Part shown: positions 1 through 10,405 of the stretch, in pieces
How the letters are laid out: each line of letters opens with the position of its first letter
Position numbering within the stretch: position 1 is the first letter of the stretch
NCBI GenBank assembly: GCA_007922195.1
Contig: ML681996.1
Coordinates: 20,736,938-20,800,937 of the forward strand
From: Podocnemis expansa
Taxonomy: Eukaryota > Chordata > Testudines > Podocnemididae
Length of the DNA stretch: 64,000 nucleotides
Direction of reading: 5' to 3'
The notes under the pieces: generated by a model
Database searches by the model: none
Told to the model about the DNA's origin: nothing
What the model saw: the letters and a program-made list of their open reading frames with translations, nothing else
Made by a program: the position numbers and the translations under genes

Positions 1-290
1 ATTTGTGTCTTCACATTAGCGGTTCTCTGAGCATGCTCACAAGCACTTACCACAGACTCATAGCTACAGTTGCAGTTGTAGATTTTTTTTTCTTGAAAAG
101 CTACTGACACAGAATGTCTTGTGGAATGTCCACTCAGAAACCATAGAATATGGGAGGGATGAGGTGGCGTCGGGTGGGTGAGGAAATGGATGCTCTCAGG
201 TAGAACTGGGAATCAAACTTTTATAATTCCAGACTCTGGGAGGTCCACAAAGCTTTTATGGGCCTATTTTCTAGCCTGTATGATATCAAT

Positions 291-440
291 ACATGTTAGT
301 CTAGTTCAGCAAAACAAGCAAGGAGTCCTGTGGCACTTAAAGACTAACAAATTTATTTATCTCATGAGCTCTCATGGGAAAAAAAAATCCCACTTTGTCA
401 GATGCTATGAAGATGCTTCAGGACTTCTTGCTTGTTTTAA
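291..440 (-). mobile_element. Penelope-like element tail, short inverted-arm copy
   Basis: The left part reads as the reverse complement of a recurring tail: TGTTAGTCTAGTTCAGC, then GTCCTGTGGCACTTAAAGAC, then AACAAATTTATT. At 421-440 the start of the tail returns in the opposite orientation (GGACTTCTTGCTTGTTTT), so the copy folds back on itself. The family is assigned through the copies at 13335 and 34505, where the same tail follows Penelope-type coding remnants. The outer borders are blurred. Confidence 0.6.
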
Positions 441-1851
441 TATATTAGTTCCTTCATTCGTGTACACTACTGGTAGTAGAAACATCCTTCTTACTTGTCA
501 CAGTAAATTGCTTTCTCTTTCTATAATTCAGCATTATATGATGATAGCAGCTTTAGGAGTAGGGATTTCTATATGGAGAATCACATACACAAAATCAGTC
601 ACTACATATGAGGTTGTAAAAAGAATGTTATTGTGATGTGGTATTCACCACAAGACCTGAGAGGCTTAATGATAGGCCAGAAGTTGCCCACATAACCTTA
701 CATGTTGCTCTTGTGATGAATGGAGTCCATTAGAATACTGGAGGAGAATAAGAGCATGAGAATTGACCCCAATAAAAGGGGTTAATGAGAATAATTTGGT
801 CAAAGGAAGGGGGAAAAGGGAATTTCCATGTGCAGAAGCCTTTTTTTGTAAAAGGCAGGCACACTCATGCAAGCTGGAATCCCAAGTTTCCACTCCAGTT
901 TAAAGGAAAGACACATAACTGAAAGGGATCAAGGCACTAGTTTTGCAAGTCTTAAAGAACCAACTAATAGTGGAAAGAGGAGCTGTATCTGCAGTGAGAT
1001 TTGGTAAAGCTAGCCAAACAGCAGCCACAGAGAACAGAATCCTGAAAACAGACATTAGCAGTAGCTGCAGAGACTAGTGCCAGAAAGCCAGAGGCCTGGC
1101 CAAGGGAGTGTTCTGTCTGGACAGACGGGGGACATGAAACCATAGTAGTTTCATCTCCTTATGAGTGAGAAGAACTCTTATCCTGAAAGTAGGAATACAC
1201 AAAACCCCAAATGCTGGGTGGACAGGAAAGGATGGTGCCTCTTTCCTGTGGGAAACTGGGACATGTGAGGAGGTACTGTCCTCACAAGGGGAAGGGCAGG
1301 AAAAGGGCAGGGTCCCAAGTAAGGAACTAAATGCAGACTTTATGGCCCACAGCATGGGCAGAGTAATAGTAATAAAGAATGTTGATGAGGCTGTGCTGAT
1401 GGAAGCTAAGGAGGAACTAGAAGGAATTAAAGCTCACACAAAGATAAGCCTGAAGGATTCAATGATAAATACCTAGGTTTACTAGTCTACAATGAGAACT
1501 CAGACCTCAAGGTAAAGGGTGCTGGTGGACTACATGGAACAAGTAAAAGGGCTACTGAACAAGTTATTAGCTGCAAAGCAGTCTTGCAAGTAGCTGCATA
1601 GGATCATGAATTTCAAAGGGAGTAGTACCAGTACATATTGTAAGAAAAGGGCAAAATGCTTCTCTTAGTGAGTGATCCAGAGAAGGCATGAGACGAACTG
1701 TGGGCTCTATTCCAGCTGTACTAGAGCAGAAGGTTTCTGCAATGACAGGAGTTACAGTCTTGAAGAGGTGGGCATTTGATGGTATGTTCACTTCTGAACA
1801 ATCCTTAAGTGCTTAATATGGACTAGAAGTGGTCAGTTAATCTTAGATACT
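441..1851. other. No recognisable gene
   Basis: This 1.4-kb stretch follows the Penelope-like copy and runs up to the provirus breakpoint. Short open frames occur on both strands (for example 1165-1476 plus and 1567-1791 minus). None shows a motif I recognise, and none continues the retroviral gag frame. It could hold older unrecognised repeat sequence. Confidence 0.4.
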
Positions 1852-2880
1852 TCACCTGTAGGGAGTGGCGACCTTTCCATTGATAAGTTGATTAACATCC
1901 ACCCAAGAAGGGTTATGAGTCTGGAAAATAGTTTTAAATTTACAATAAACAGCTTCCGGGTCATCCTGGAGTTTAGCAGTACTCTGCTGCCACATAACCA
2001 AATCTGTAGGAGCAAATGGGATGTGAACAAAGCCCATCATGGGAGGACCCCGTACATTACCCTGCATTTCTCCCGGTCTTATGGGATAGGCTTGAAGGGG
2101 CATCACTGAAACAGGCTCATCAGGTTTCTCTGACACATCAGAATTGATGTCAGATGAAGAGGAAGCCAGGGAGGTGGAAAAAGGTGTCTGAGCGTGGGGT
2201 GGTGCAGTGTGGCTGTGTAATTGTCTGAGAGAATATGGATGATGGGGCTTATATACAACCTTCTTACTTCGGGAATGCCGCTTTTTCGGGGGAAGCTTAG
2301 CTTTATGGGGAGCTAAGCTTGTAGGGTCAGCGTCATGAGGTAAAGATGAGGATGAAGGTGGTGCAGAGGGCTCCGGCTGGGACACCACAGCTGGAGGCCC
2401 AGAAGGTGCTGGAAGAGGAGGAGGAAGAGGAAACCATTCATCCTCCTCCTTGGAAGCCACAATGCCCATAGAGGGACAAATATTAGAAACTGGTGGGGCC
2501 AAGGACGGTTGAATGCTTTTAAGCTTAGCTTTGAGCGTTTTAACGGTAGAATTAAGGGATCTCAGACGACTTTCCATAGTCTGTCTTTTGGCCTCAGTAG
2601 ACCACAAATGCCAATATTCAATTTGACTGGGCTTATCTCTTCTTAGCAATTTGTATAAGGATAAAGAATGTCCTCATCAAAAGTACCCTCAGGAGGCCAC
2701 TTGGGCAGGAGGTTATCCCCGGTGAGATGCGGCCAACCCTTCTGACAGAGATACATAAAATATTTTTTTTCTTAGGCTACTAGTGCCAGAAAATTCATGC
2801 CAATGGGCAAGCATATATTTTAAAGGGTTGCGGGAATTATTACTCACCTCAGCTTTCAGGTCAGACTGTCGGTTCCCCAT
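1852..2880 (-). pseudogene. gag: ERV gag pseudogene (matrix to start of capsid)
   Basis: Gag would make the structural polyprotein of the virus. The minus-strand start at 2880 begins MGNRQS, fitting the MGxxxS myristoylation signal. The matrix region contains a WPPEGTF-type motif but is spread over three frames, with breaks near 2740 and 2650 and a stop at 2713-2715. From 2649 the frame is open for 265 codons: a short basic segment, a long proline/serine-rich linker (PPPPLPAP, SSSS), then capsid from about residue 185 (YPIRPGE, HIPFAPTDLVMW, THNPSWVDVNQL). It stops at 1852, before the major homology region. No late-domain PPxY is seen. Confidence 0.8.
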
Positions 2881-3066
2881 TCTAGCCGTAAAAGAAGAGT
2901 TTTCTTAAGCAGCAATAAACTGGGAACACAAGTTCCCCAGCTGACCGTAAGTGTGGTTTGCCTAAAACCAAGTTGAGTTTGTAATCACGAACTGGCCAAA
3001 CCATAGTCGAGGCGGCTCGTCTCAACTATACTGGGTGACTCCCAACCCAGCAAAAATAAACCTGAG

Positions 3067-3161
3067 CTAGAAAGAAAGGGAAAACGAAATAAATGGGAAG
3101 GTCAGAAAGACAGCAAGAAGCTAGCTCAGGACTGCCCTTATGACTACTAATACCTACTTAC
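3067..3161 (-). other. Possible 95-nt intron in ERV leader
   Basis: On the minus strand GTAAGT (3161 down to 3156) is followed by a pyrimidine-rich tract and TTTCTAG, ending at 3067. A CTGAC branch-like motif lies within. The donor could also serve as the retroviral major splice donor for a lost env acceptor. This is a motif call only. Confidence 0.3.
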
Positions 3162-3253
3162 TGTCGGAAAGGAGAATCTGGTGAGTGGGCCACTCCAAAG
3201 CACTTCGCTTCCCAGACCTCCTGGGACCGAAAGTGTGACCCAAAGAGTGGCAG

Positions 3254-3403
3254 TTACTCACTAATTACCGCTTCGTGGAACTCCACCAGGGATATGTCCT
3301 CAGCCTGGGAAAAACAGGTACGACAATACGTAAAAAGCACAGTACAATAACCAATGGCCAATGCGACACACAATAGAAGAGCAACAATAATAAACACAAT
3401 CAT
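3254..3403 (-). CDS. Second short membrane-peptide ORF in ERV leader
   Basis: From an ATG at 3403 the minus strand encodes 49 residues. A hydrophobic segment covers roughly residues 2-25 and is followed by a cysteine-containing turn and an acidic tail. It starts 41 nt after the end of the other leader ORF at 3445 and lies upstream of gag. Finding two such ORFs back to back is unusual for a retroviral leader. No homologue is recognised and translation is not shown. Confidence 0.3.
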   Translation of the reverse strand: MIVFIIVALLLCVALAIGYCTVLFTYCRTCFSQAEDISLVEFHEAVISE

Positions 3404-3444
3404 ATCCTTAAATTTTCCCTAAGTTGTCTCTGCTACGCCTCTGG

Positions 3445-3633
3445 TTAAACATTTTGGGACAGCTCCGAGTCAACAGCGAAAGAACGGTGTCGTAAATGGT
3501 CAAGAAGAGACATTGTAATTACATAGAAACATAAAAAAATAAAATACATACAAATCCAAAGCAGCAAATCAGTCATGCGGACGTTAACCAATATCATGTA
3601 ACTAGTAAACCAAAAGACCAAACAACTATTCAT
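3445..3633 (-). CDS. Short two-helix membrane-peptide ORF in ERV leader
   Basis: From an ATG at 3633 the minus strand stays open for 62 codons. The product has two strongly hydrophobic stretches, one near residues 4-18 and one near residues 24-45, followed by a short charged tail. The frame is open upstream of the ATG but has no earlier ATG. It lies between the primer binding site and gag, where gamma-retroviruses have untranslated leader or a gag extension. I recognise no family. It may be chance in AT-rich sequence. Confidence 0.3.
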   Translation of the reverse strand: MNSCLVFWFTSYMILVNVRMTDLLLWICMYFIFLCFYVITMSLLDHLRHRSFAVDSELSQNV

Positions 3634-3823
3634 AATACTCCCTATAACACATAAGATAAACTTGATTAAAATTAAACCCAAACTTGATTGGAGAATAACA
3701 TATGGGACCCCTTATCTCTCCACCTAGAAGTCCAGGGCAACTGGAGGGACTGCAGAGCAAAATGCTCAGTTTGCCGGCTCGGTCACTTCCACTCTGACCA
3801 GGACCCCCAAGAGGCAAGACCTA

Positions 3824-3843
3824 GGGTCCCATCTAGGGTGCCA
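3824..3843 (-). promoter_or_regulatory. ERV primer binding site, tRNA-Arg-like
   Basis: The minus strand reads TGGCACCCTAGATGGGACCC directly after the LTR end and a 4-nt spacer. From memory of tRNA ends, this resembles the complement of the 3' end of tRNA-Arg(CCT) with a few mismatches. The position and the TGG start are seen; the tRNA identity is inferred. Confidence 0.6.
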
Positions 3844-3928
3844 GAGTTGTCATGGGAAAAGTCCCTTGTGGGAGTCTAGGTGGGTCAATCAATACCAGAC
3901 ACCAAGAATTTGATCAAGTTTGACAATC

Positions 3929-3934
3929 TTTATT
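3929..3934 (-). terminator. ERV LTR polyadenylation signal
   Basis: AATAAA on the minus strand, about 80 nt downstream of the TATA box and inside the LTR. This is the normal spacing for a retroviral R region. Confidence 0.65.
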
Positions 3935-4011
3935 CTTGCACAAGAATGGGGAGTGTTACAGAGCTTAGGGAAGCTTGGCAAGTATCCCACCCCCCTTGTA
4001 TCATAAGTCAG

Positions 4012-4019
4012 TTTTTATA
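4012..4019 (-). promoter_or_regulatory. ERV LTR TATA box
   Basis: TATAAAAA on the minus strand is preceded by GGGG. The expected start site would lie about 25-30 nt downstream, near 3985-3990. Confidence 0.65.
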
Positions 4020-4211
4020 CCCCATGATAAACAACTGACATCATATTGCGTGATTACCTACTAAAGCTATTATACGTTAGTTTATTTTTACATTTTGCCT
4101 TGCGATGGTTTATTTTGCTTACTTGGCTGTTATATGGTGATTTTTGCAACTGTCATTTAATTTCACTTCCCTTTTTATGCATCTGGCCAAGCATAACTGT
4201 CTGCTCAACTA

Positions 4212-4243
4212 CCAGGGGAAATGTGGGGACTTTCCAGGGGAAA
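4212..4243. promoter_or_regulatory. kappaB-like enhancer block in ERV U3
   Basis: GGGGACTTTCC at 4225-4235 fits the NF-kappaB consensus. It lies between two direct copies of CCAGGGGAAA (4212-4221 and 4234-4243) that are 22 bp apart. The block is about 200 bp upstream of the LTR TATA box, where retroviral enhancers usually sit. The motif is seen directly; any activity is inference. Confidence 0.6.
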
Positions 4244-4388
4244 AGTCAAAAGGGACTTGGCACAACTAATGCCATTTTGTCTGGCTTTTGCTTATCATTG
4301 CGGTTTGGCCTTGTTTTCCTTAAAAGCAAGCAGCTTACCAGCAACACTCAAGCAGCAGGCCATACCAAGCTGCACTTATTCCACGACA

Positions 4389-4680
4389 CTGCTCTTAAAA
4401 TTGAGTAATGAAATTCTTGTTTAAAATCCCTCTGTAAATTGCCATATTAAATTGTCAGCCCCACAAATAAAACCTTGGTCTGAAGCTGTATTTTTTCTCT
4501 TTGAATAGTTCTTCTCCAGTAATAAGGATTTTACAGTCCAAATTAGGCCCTTGATTAGGTTGTTGAAACTCCATTACCTTCAGATCATGCTCTTAGTGAC
4601 AGCTGAATAACCTCATGGTCTTCAATGGGTTGATACACCTGTACCTGAATGAAAGTTAAGGTCTGATCCAAAGTGAACAA
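4389..4680. other. Unannotated AT-rich flank of provirus
   Basis: I see no gene, repeat border or regulatory motif that I can support between the LTR and the next MITE. Confidence 0.4.
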
Positions 4681-4891
4681 AGGTTTGTCTATACTGCAGT
4701 TAAATACCTGTAGCTGAGCTGTATATCAGCACACTTGGACTTGCAGGACTTTAGGGAGGATGGAGAGTCCCTGAGCTTGGGGCAGACTGAATCCAAACAT
4801 GTACACCATAACTAAACAGTCCCATATGCCTAGCTTGAGTCAGCTAACATGAGTCAGCCATGGATGTTTAATTATGGTGTAGACATATCCT
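4681..4891. mobile_element. Old Harbinger-type MITE
   Basis: The ends are inverted: AGGTTTGTCTATACTGCAG on the left and GGTGTAGACATATCC on the right. The interior has diverged copies of the AGTCAGC and CTGAGC motifs typical of the reptile MITE family whose ends read TATGTCTACAC. It belongs to the same broad family as 11389-11669 and is heavily decayed. Confidence 0.55.
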
Positions 4892-5540
4892 GGGTATTTT
4901 TTACATTTAGTTCTGAATTAACAATTCAGTTACTAATGTAGTAAGTTGATTAATATCCAGTTCATTCCCTCTTAGCTTGTTGGCTCATGCTCTGATAACA
5001 GGAGTTAAAAGTATTAATGAATTAACTTTATCATTAAGGTGAACAGGTAACTTTCTAAATACATGCAAGAAACGGATCTAGGGTCTTCTCTATTCCACAG
5101 TGTTACACAGGTTAATCACACTGATATAGAAGTAGTGTGTCAGAATGGTGAATCAGGCTCCTGTTGTGTAAGAAGGTTTTGATTTTCCAAAGTCACTGTT
5201 CACTGCAGAGCTGCATTTTAAAGTCCAGTAAGCCTCAACTCATTCCGACTAGAAATTGATGCCTTTTAACACTGAAAAGGGAATGAAATTATGTTAGCTT
5301 TCGGTCAACAAAACTGTTCTATGAACAAATTGCAGCTATCCCACCTGATGGATATGAAAGTGAAAAACTGCCCTTAAAATACATATGCATTATGACATAA
5401 GGCATTACAGTGGTTCTTAAATTAATTGAAAGTGCCTTTCAGTGCCAATGTTTATAAGTCTTCAGTAAGAGTATGCACTCTTCTGATACAGATGGAAGCA
5501 TGCAGCCTTCTCATACAGACGGAAGCAATATAAACATTGA
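4892..5540. other. AT-rich sequence, nothing recognised
   Basis: No ORF, repeat border or RNA motif that I can support. Confidence 0.4.
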
Positions 5541-6403
5541 GGCCATGTTTACACACAGTCAGTTGAAGCAATTTGACTTAAATCGATATAAAATTGATAT
5601 AAAATCATTAAATCAATTTAGGTTAAATTGATTTAACAGGTCCCCACTAAAAAACTCAGATTGAACTAGCATGTCCAGGGAAAGGACTTGCTAGCTTGAT
5701 ATGAGACAGGAGAACCATGGGGTGTGGCAACATGGCCCCCAAGATGGGCCATGCCACCCACCCAGTTCTCTGCCTGGCTCTCACCTGGTGATCTGGGTGG
5801 TGGGGAAAAGCATACCTGTCACTGGGCTCCAGGTGCACTGAGCTGGGCAGGGGAGAATCATAGCTTCCACCTGGCTGCAGCCATGGGTGCTCATCCAGGT
5901 GGTGGGGAAAAGGAACCATGCGCCCAGCTCCTGGTGTGCTAGCTGGGTGGTGGGGGAAGGGATCCCAGGAGGATCCCTTTCCCTGCCACCCAGCTAGCAC
6001 AATGGGAGCCGGGCACACAGCGATCCCTTCCCCACCATCCAGCTAGCATGCCGGGAGCCAGTTGGGAGGTCCCTTCTACCCCCTCTCTCCTGGCCAGGGT
6101 GCTGAACTCTGGCCCTTCCTTCCAGGGTGCCATGAACCCTGAGAGAAAGGTCAAACCAGTGTTTAAATAGCTATAACTGTTAAATCAATATAACACATCC
6201 GCACATTGTTATACCGATATAACAGTTTCAATTTAACTGTCATATCAATATGAAACTAGGTTTTATTATATCAGTTTGACTTTTTTATAGTGAAATGATG
6301 GAGCTTGTCATTTCACTATAAGAAAATGTTATGTGGACCTAACCTTTTTTAAATCAAAATAACCAGCATTATTTTGATTTAAAACCTGTGTGTGGACATA
6401 CCC
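5541..6403. mobile_element. Harbinger-like MITE with GC-rich interior (863 bp)
   Basis: It starts GGCCATGTTTACACACAG and ends CTGTGTGTGGACATACCC, giving inverted ends. A 3-bp TGA lies on both sides (5538-5540 and 6404-6406). Its AT-rich arms are built from TTAAATTGATTTAA- and GATATAA-type palindromes. The middle (about 5700-6130) is GC-rich with repeats of CCAGGTGGTGGGG and CAGCTAGCAC type. Open frames there are not coding. A 3-bp duplication and GG-starting ends suggest PIF/Harbinger. Confidence 0.75.
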
Positions 6404-6648
6404 TGAAATACTCTTAAATGGAGGTGTCCTAATAAGTGATATTCTTGGTTTATTGGTGGTTCCAAAAAATAAAATAAATAATTTTATTTCAACACAGAAA
6501 CATAATTCTGCTGAATTTTTAATTAATCAAAAACTTTTTGGGGGGGGTTGTTTGTTTTTGGTTGTTTTGGGTCATATAAATTGTTTTGTTTCAATTTTAG
6601 GCATCAACTGTTTTGTTGTTGTTGTACAGTGAAAGCAGAGGAGGTAAA

Positions 6649-6852
6649 GGGCTAGATTCACAGGTGGACATAGTCACCAATCTCAAAACCAAGGAGGCAG
6701 GACTCCTTTATGTACCATAGTTAAGCACTTACTAGGAATATTGGGAATTTGAACCTGGGTCTCCCATATAGGTTACTGGCTATAAAGAGCAGCTGCAGCC
6801 TTCTCTCCTTGGTTTTGCAGATGCCATCTGATTCACCTTGTGAATCCAGCCC
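6649..6852. mobile_element. Small MITE, GGGCTAGATTCAC ends
   Basis: The left end GGGCTAGATTCACAGGTG and the right end CACCTTGTGAATCCAGCCC are inverted repeats over about 18 bp. No target duplication is clear. The superfamily is not assigned. Confidence 0.65.
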
Positions 6853-8707
6853 TTCAAAATCAAAATGTTTCAGTGTTACCATGGATATTTCTGCTATTTT
6901 TCTTTGACCAAAACAATTAATTGAAATTAATATGAGATCTTGAACTATTTTGTTCAACCCAAATATGTTCTTTTTTTTTTTTAATTTGAGTCAAAAATTT
7001 TACCCAGATCTACTCTTCCAATGGTTAGTATCTGAAGTTTCTCAACAGAAAACTATTTGGGATAGTTTAACACATCCTTATTTGGGATTTTGTCTGATTT
7101 TAAAGAAACAAATGCACTTTGTGTATTAGTAGATGATAAAATGATATTTTTGCAAAGCTGTAGATCAGGAGGAAAAGGCTCTATTAACTACAGTTACTTT
7201 TTTTTTAATCCAGTTGCTATGACTACATGAAGCAGCTCTTGAGGTGATGTCCTTTTATTTAATTTATTTTTAGAGCTTTAGTTACCCTAACAACAGATAA
7301 GCTTAGAAGTATAGCATCAAGAGTTTTAATGAGTTTGTTTTTGTTTACAAATGCAATTCTGTGTTTTTTCTTTCTGCTAAAGAATCTTCCAGTCATGATT
7401 GAAACAACAGGGGGAAAATGTACGTAAAATTGTACTTCAAAGTATTTTTTCTAAACTTTTTTTCCATCAGCAATGTCTGTCTACATAGCAGCACATTAGT
7501 ACATTTTTCAAGCCTTTCACTGTAGGCAAAAGAGCTGAACCATATGGAAAAGGGCGACAAATAGTTTTGGATACTGTACCACGTTATGATACTATAGTTA
7601 GAGGCAAACAAAAGAAAAGTTGTCTTACACATACTTTCTATTTCATATGTGTCTTTTTAATCAGACATACAATCACATCCCACATTCAGTTCCCTGACTC
7701 ATCATATATAAGAAATGTATTTACTTTTTGTTACATAATTTAATTTCTTTCCTAATATGCACATTATAAACTGCCCCAAAATGGCCAAAATATCTTCAGG
7801 AAATTACTGTTCTGGAACTCAACAAAAATCAATGAAAAATCTCCCATATATTAGAGTGGCTTTGAGCCAAATGCTTAAATAGAGGCATGTAAGTAAAAGC
7901 ATTGTATCATAGATATAAATATGCCTGCTCTGTAATTTTTAAAATAGCTCTAAATTTAAATTGTGAATGAACAGAGGACAATATAACATATTTAACAGTC
8001 TTTTATATCTACTCTGTATAAAACATTGGTTCAAGTCCTTAACATCAGACATCTATATATGTTTCTGGTACTTGCTTTTGGACTGGCACCTTGTCACACA
8101 TTAAAAATTCAGCAGAAGTGGGTTTGTTCATCACTTAGGTGAGTGTCCTACAAAGATGTAAATAAGGGATTATATCTGGGCAACTAAAGAATTTTTTTGT
8201 TCACTGCAAGTTATGAAAAAAAACATTGGTTATAGCTAAACTGAATAATAATAATGTATTGTTTGTTAATAATAAAAATAATCTGTTTGGGGTGAGACAA
8301 ATAAATAGGCTGCCCCCCTTGAAACCTTTAGCCTAGTGAAACACCAACATTTAATTCCCCCTCTGACTGATGTAGCAAGAGATTAGACTATGGGTCTCCC
8401 ATACTACAGAAACGTGATTTAGCCACTATGAAGCTTCTCCATATCCCAGAAATAATTAAATAATCAATGGAGCATGAACACGAGTTTGTTATATTTCAGG
8501 AAAAATGCAGCAGCCACCAAGTTGTAGAGCCACTCTTGCTTTTTCCAGGCCCAATAAATATTAATAGTCATTATGAATGTCTCTGAGTTGTTACTGTGAA
8601 TGAAAATGAATTAGTCCGGGGGGGGGGGGGGAGAAAGAGTGAAGATGTTTCTATGGACAAGTGGTTATTGCACTTACCTAAACTGTGGGAAACCTATGTT
8701 CAAGCTT
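6853..8707. other. AT-rich gene-free stretch
   Basis: I see no gene. There are poly-T and poly-A runs, and a 13-base G run near 8619-8631. Short frames such as 7393-7632 on the minus strand have no recognisable motif. Confidence 0.4.
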
Positions 8708-8710
8708 CTA

Positions 8711-9760
8711 GGCTATGTTCACATGTAGAATCTTATTTCAAAATAAGCTAATTTGAAATAAAATCTTTAATACGATTTAACTTAAATTGAATTAAGGAAA
8801 ACCACCAAATTGAAATAGGAAGTCCAGACACAGGACTTAGTATTTCGATTCAGGAGAGGGGCACCATGGGAGGTGTGGCAACATGGCCCCCTGACAAGGC
8901 CATGTTGCCACCCAATTCCCTGCCTGGCTCTCACCTGGAGAGCCAGGCAGGGGAAAACAGTCCCCAGGGCAGGGAGACCCCTGCCCTGCCTCCCCCGCTG
9001 CTGGTGGGGCAGCGGGAAAGGACTGTGGGGCACCTCCGCTGCCGCCCAGTGGGGGGTCCCAGAGCCAGCTCCCCAGGTGTGCCGGGGTGCCGGCTGCTGG
9101 CAGGGTGGTGGGTGCTGGAGCCTGCTTACCCCGCAGCCTGAGCTCCGTGGCTGCTAGGGGGCTGCCAGTGCCAAGCCTGCTCACCCCAGCAGCCCAGGCT
9201 GCATGGCTGCTGGAGGGGTGGTGGGTGCCAGAGCCCAGCTGATCCCTGCAGCCCGGGCTCTGCAGCTGTTGGTGGGATGACAGGTGTGGAGTCCGCTCAC
9301 CCTGCAGCCTGAGCTCCATGGCTGCTGGGGGGCTGCTGGTGAGGAGCTGGCTCACCCTGCATCCTGGGCTCCACACCCGCCACCCCACCAACAGCTGCAG
9401 AGCCCGGGCTGTGAGGGCAAGACGGCTCTACACCTACTCCCCCTGCTAGCTGCTGGCACCCCCAGCAAGTTGGGAGAGCCAGCTCCTGGACCCCAGCCTC
9501 CCTGCACCTCCCCTCCCTCCCTGGCCAGGGTGCTGATTGGCTGCCTGACCAGGGTGCTGGGGGGGGTTGGGACCTCCTTCCAGGATGCCAGGCACCCTGG
9601 GAAGAAATTCACCTGTTATATCAATATGAAGGGCATATCAATATAACAGAGCCAGATGGGGTTATTTTGAAACCAGTTTCGAAATAACCTTCATTTTGAT
9701 ACCAAACTAGGTTTTATGGTATCAAAATAATTTTCCTTATTTCAAAATAAGGGAACTCCT
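8711..9760. mobile_element. Harbinger-like MITE, right end missing
   Basis: It begins GGCTATGTTCACATG after CTA, the same triplet that precedes the copy at 20154. Compared with the complete copy at 28381 it lies in the opposite orientation. The arms hold TTATTTCAAAATAAG palindromes and a CAATATAAC-type block. The GC-rich middle (8850-9600) has open frames on both strands that I treat as spurious. The last ~70 bp and the right end are absent, replaced by the start of the next element at 9762. Confidence 0.7.
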
Positions 9761-9761
9761 T

Positions 9762-10405
9762 GGCTAAGTCTACACACAAGGTTTTATTTCAAAATAAGTC
9801 ATTCCAAAATGACTTATTTCGAAATAAAACCTTTATTTCAAAAAAACAACATGATTTGAAATTCCTCCCAGGGTGCTTAGCACCCTGGGAGGAAAGGCCA
9901 CCCCCTCAGCACCCTGGCCAGGGTGCTGAGGGGAGACAAGCCGCAGGGCATGGGGGGCTGCCCCCAAGAGCAGAGGGGAGCCCTGCAGAGGGGTGCCGAT
10001 GCCCCGCTCTCCCCGCCGCTGGGGCTGCTCAGAAGCCCTGCGGCAGGGTGCAGGGGCTCCCCGCTCTGCCCGCTGCTGGGGCTGCTCCCAAACCCCACAG
10101 TGGGGTCTGGGGGCACCCAGGTCTCCCTGCCGCCAGGTCTGGTGGCAAACCCCGCGGCAGGGTGCCGGGGCCCCTGCTTTTCCCCGCCGCGGGGGCTGCA
10201 GCCACGGGGAGCTGGTCCCGACCCAGCCCCCCAGAGCCCCAGTGACTGAGCGGCTGCAGCCATGGGGAGCCGGGTCCCACTGGCCCCTCAGTCCCTGGGC
10301 TCAGCGGCGGCAGTGGCTGCGAGCCCCACGGCTCACCCCGCCACCAGCTTGGGGGCCTGCAGTCCCGGGCGGGGTGGCCGCAGCACCCCCCAGCAGGGGT
10401 GAAAA
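9762..10405. mobile_element. Second Harbinger-like MITE, abutting, truncated
   Basis: A new left end, GGCTAAGTCTACACACAAGG, starts directly against the previous copy. TTATTTCGAAATAA-type palindromes follow, then a 33-bp hairpin (9863-9895), a perfect 22-bp palindrome (9907-9928) and a GC-rich interior of repeated GGGGCTGCTC and GGCAGGGTGC units. No right end is found, so it is truncated near 10405. Confidence 0.65.
9863..9895. repeat. Perfect 33-bp hairpin
   Basis: TTCCTCCCAGGGTGC, then a TTA loop, then the exact reverse complement. It marks the junction between the AT-rich arm and the GC-rich interior of this MITE. Confidence 0.85.

Larger units (their letters stand above)
1852..4388 (-). 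mobile_element. Truncated class I (gamma-like) endogenous retrovirus
   Basis: On the minus strand the order is LTR (3848-4388), primer binding site (3824-3843), a 0.94-kb leader and gag from 2880. The gag frame ends at 1852, shortly after capsid begins. No pol, env or second LTR follows within the window, so the 3' part is deleted or was lost by rearrangement. The capsid start matches the gamma-retroviral pattern (PF..TDL..W, then THNPSW.D..QL). Two frame breaks in the matrix region show it is an old, non-functional copy. Confidence 0.85.
3848..4388 (-). repeat. ERV 5' LTR, 541 bp
   Basis: On the minus strand it begins TGTCGTG and ends CATGACA, a 7-bp terminal inverted repeat with one mismatch. 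It has a TATA box (TATAAAAA, 4019 down to 4012) and a polyadenylation signal AATAAA (3934 down to 3929), about 80 nt apart, as expected for a short R region. Four bases separate the terminal CA from the primer binding site. A kappaB-type motif lies in U3 at 4225-4235. The target duplication cannot be checked because the partner LTR is missing. Confidence 0.8.

Noticed and set aside
1165..1476. 103-codon plus frame near the provirus
   Set aside because: No recognisable motif, and it is not a continuation of any retroviral gene. Left as unassigned sequence.
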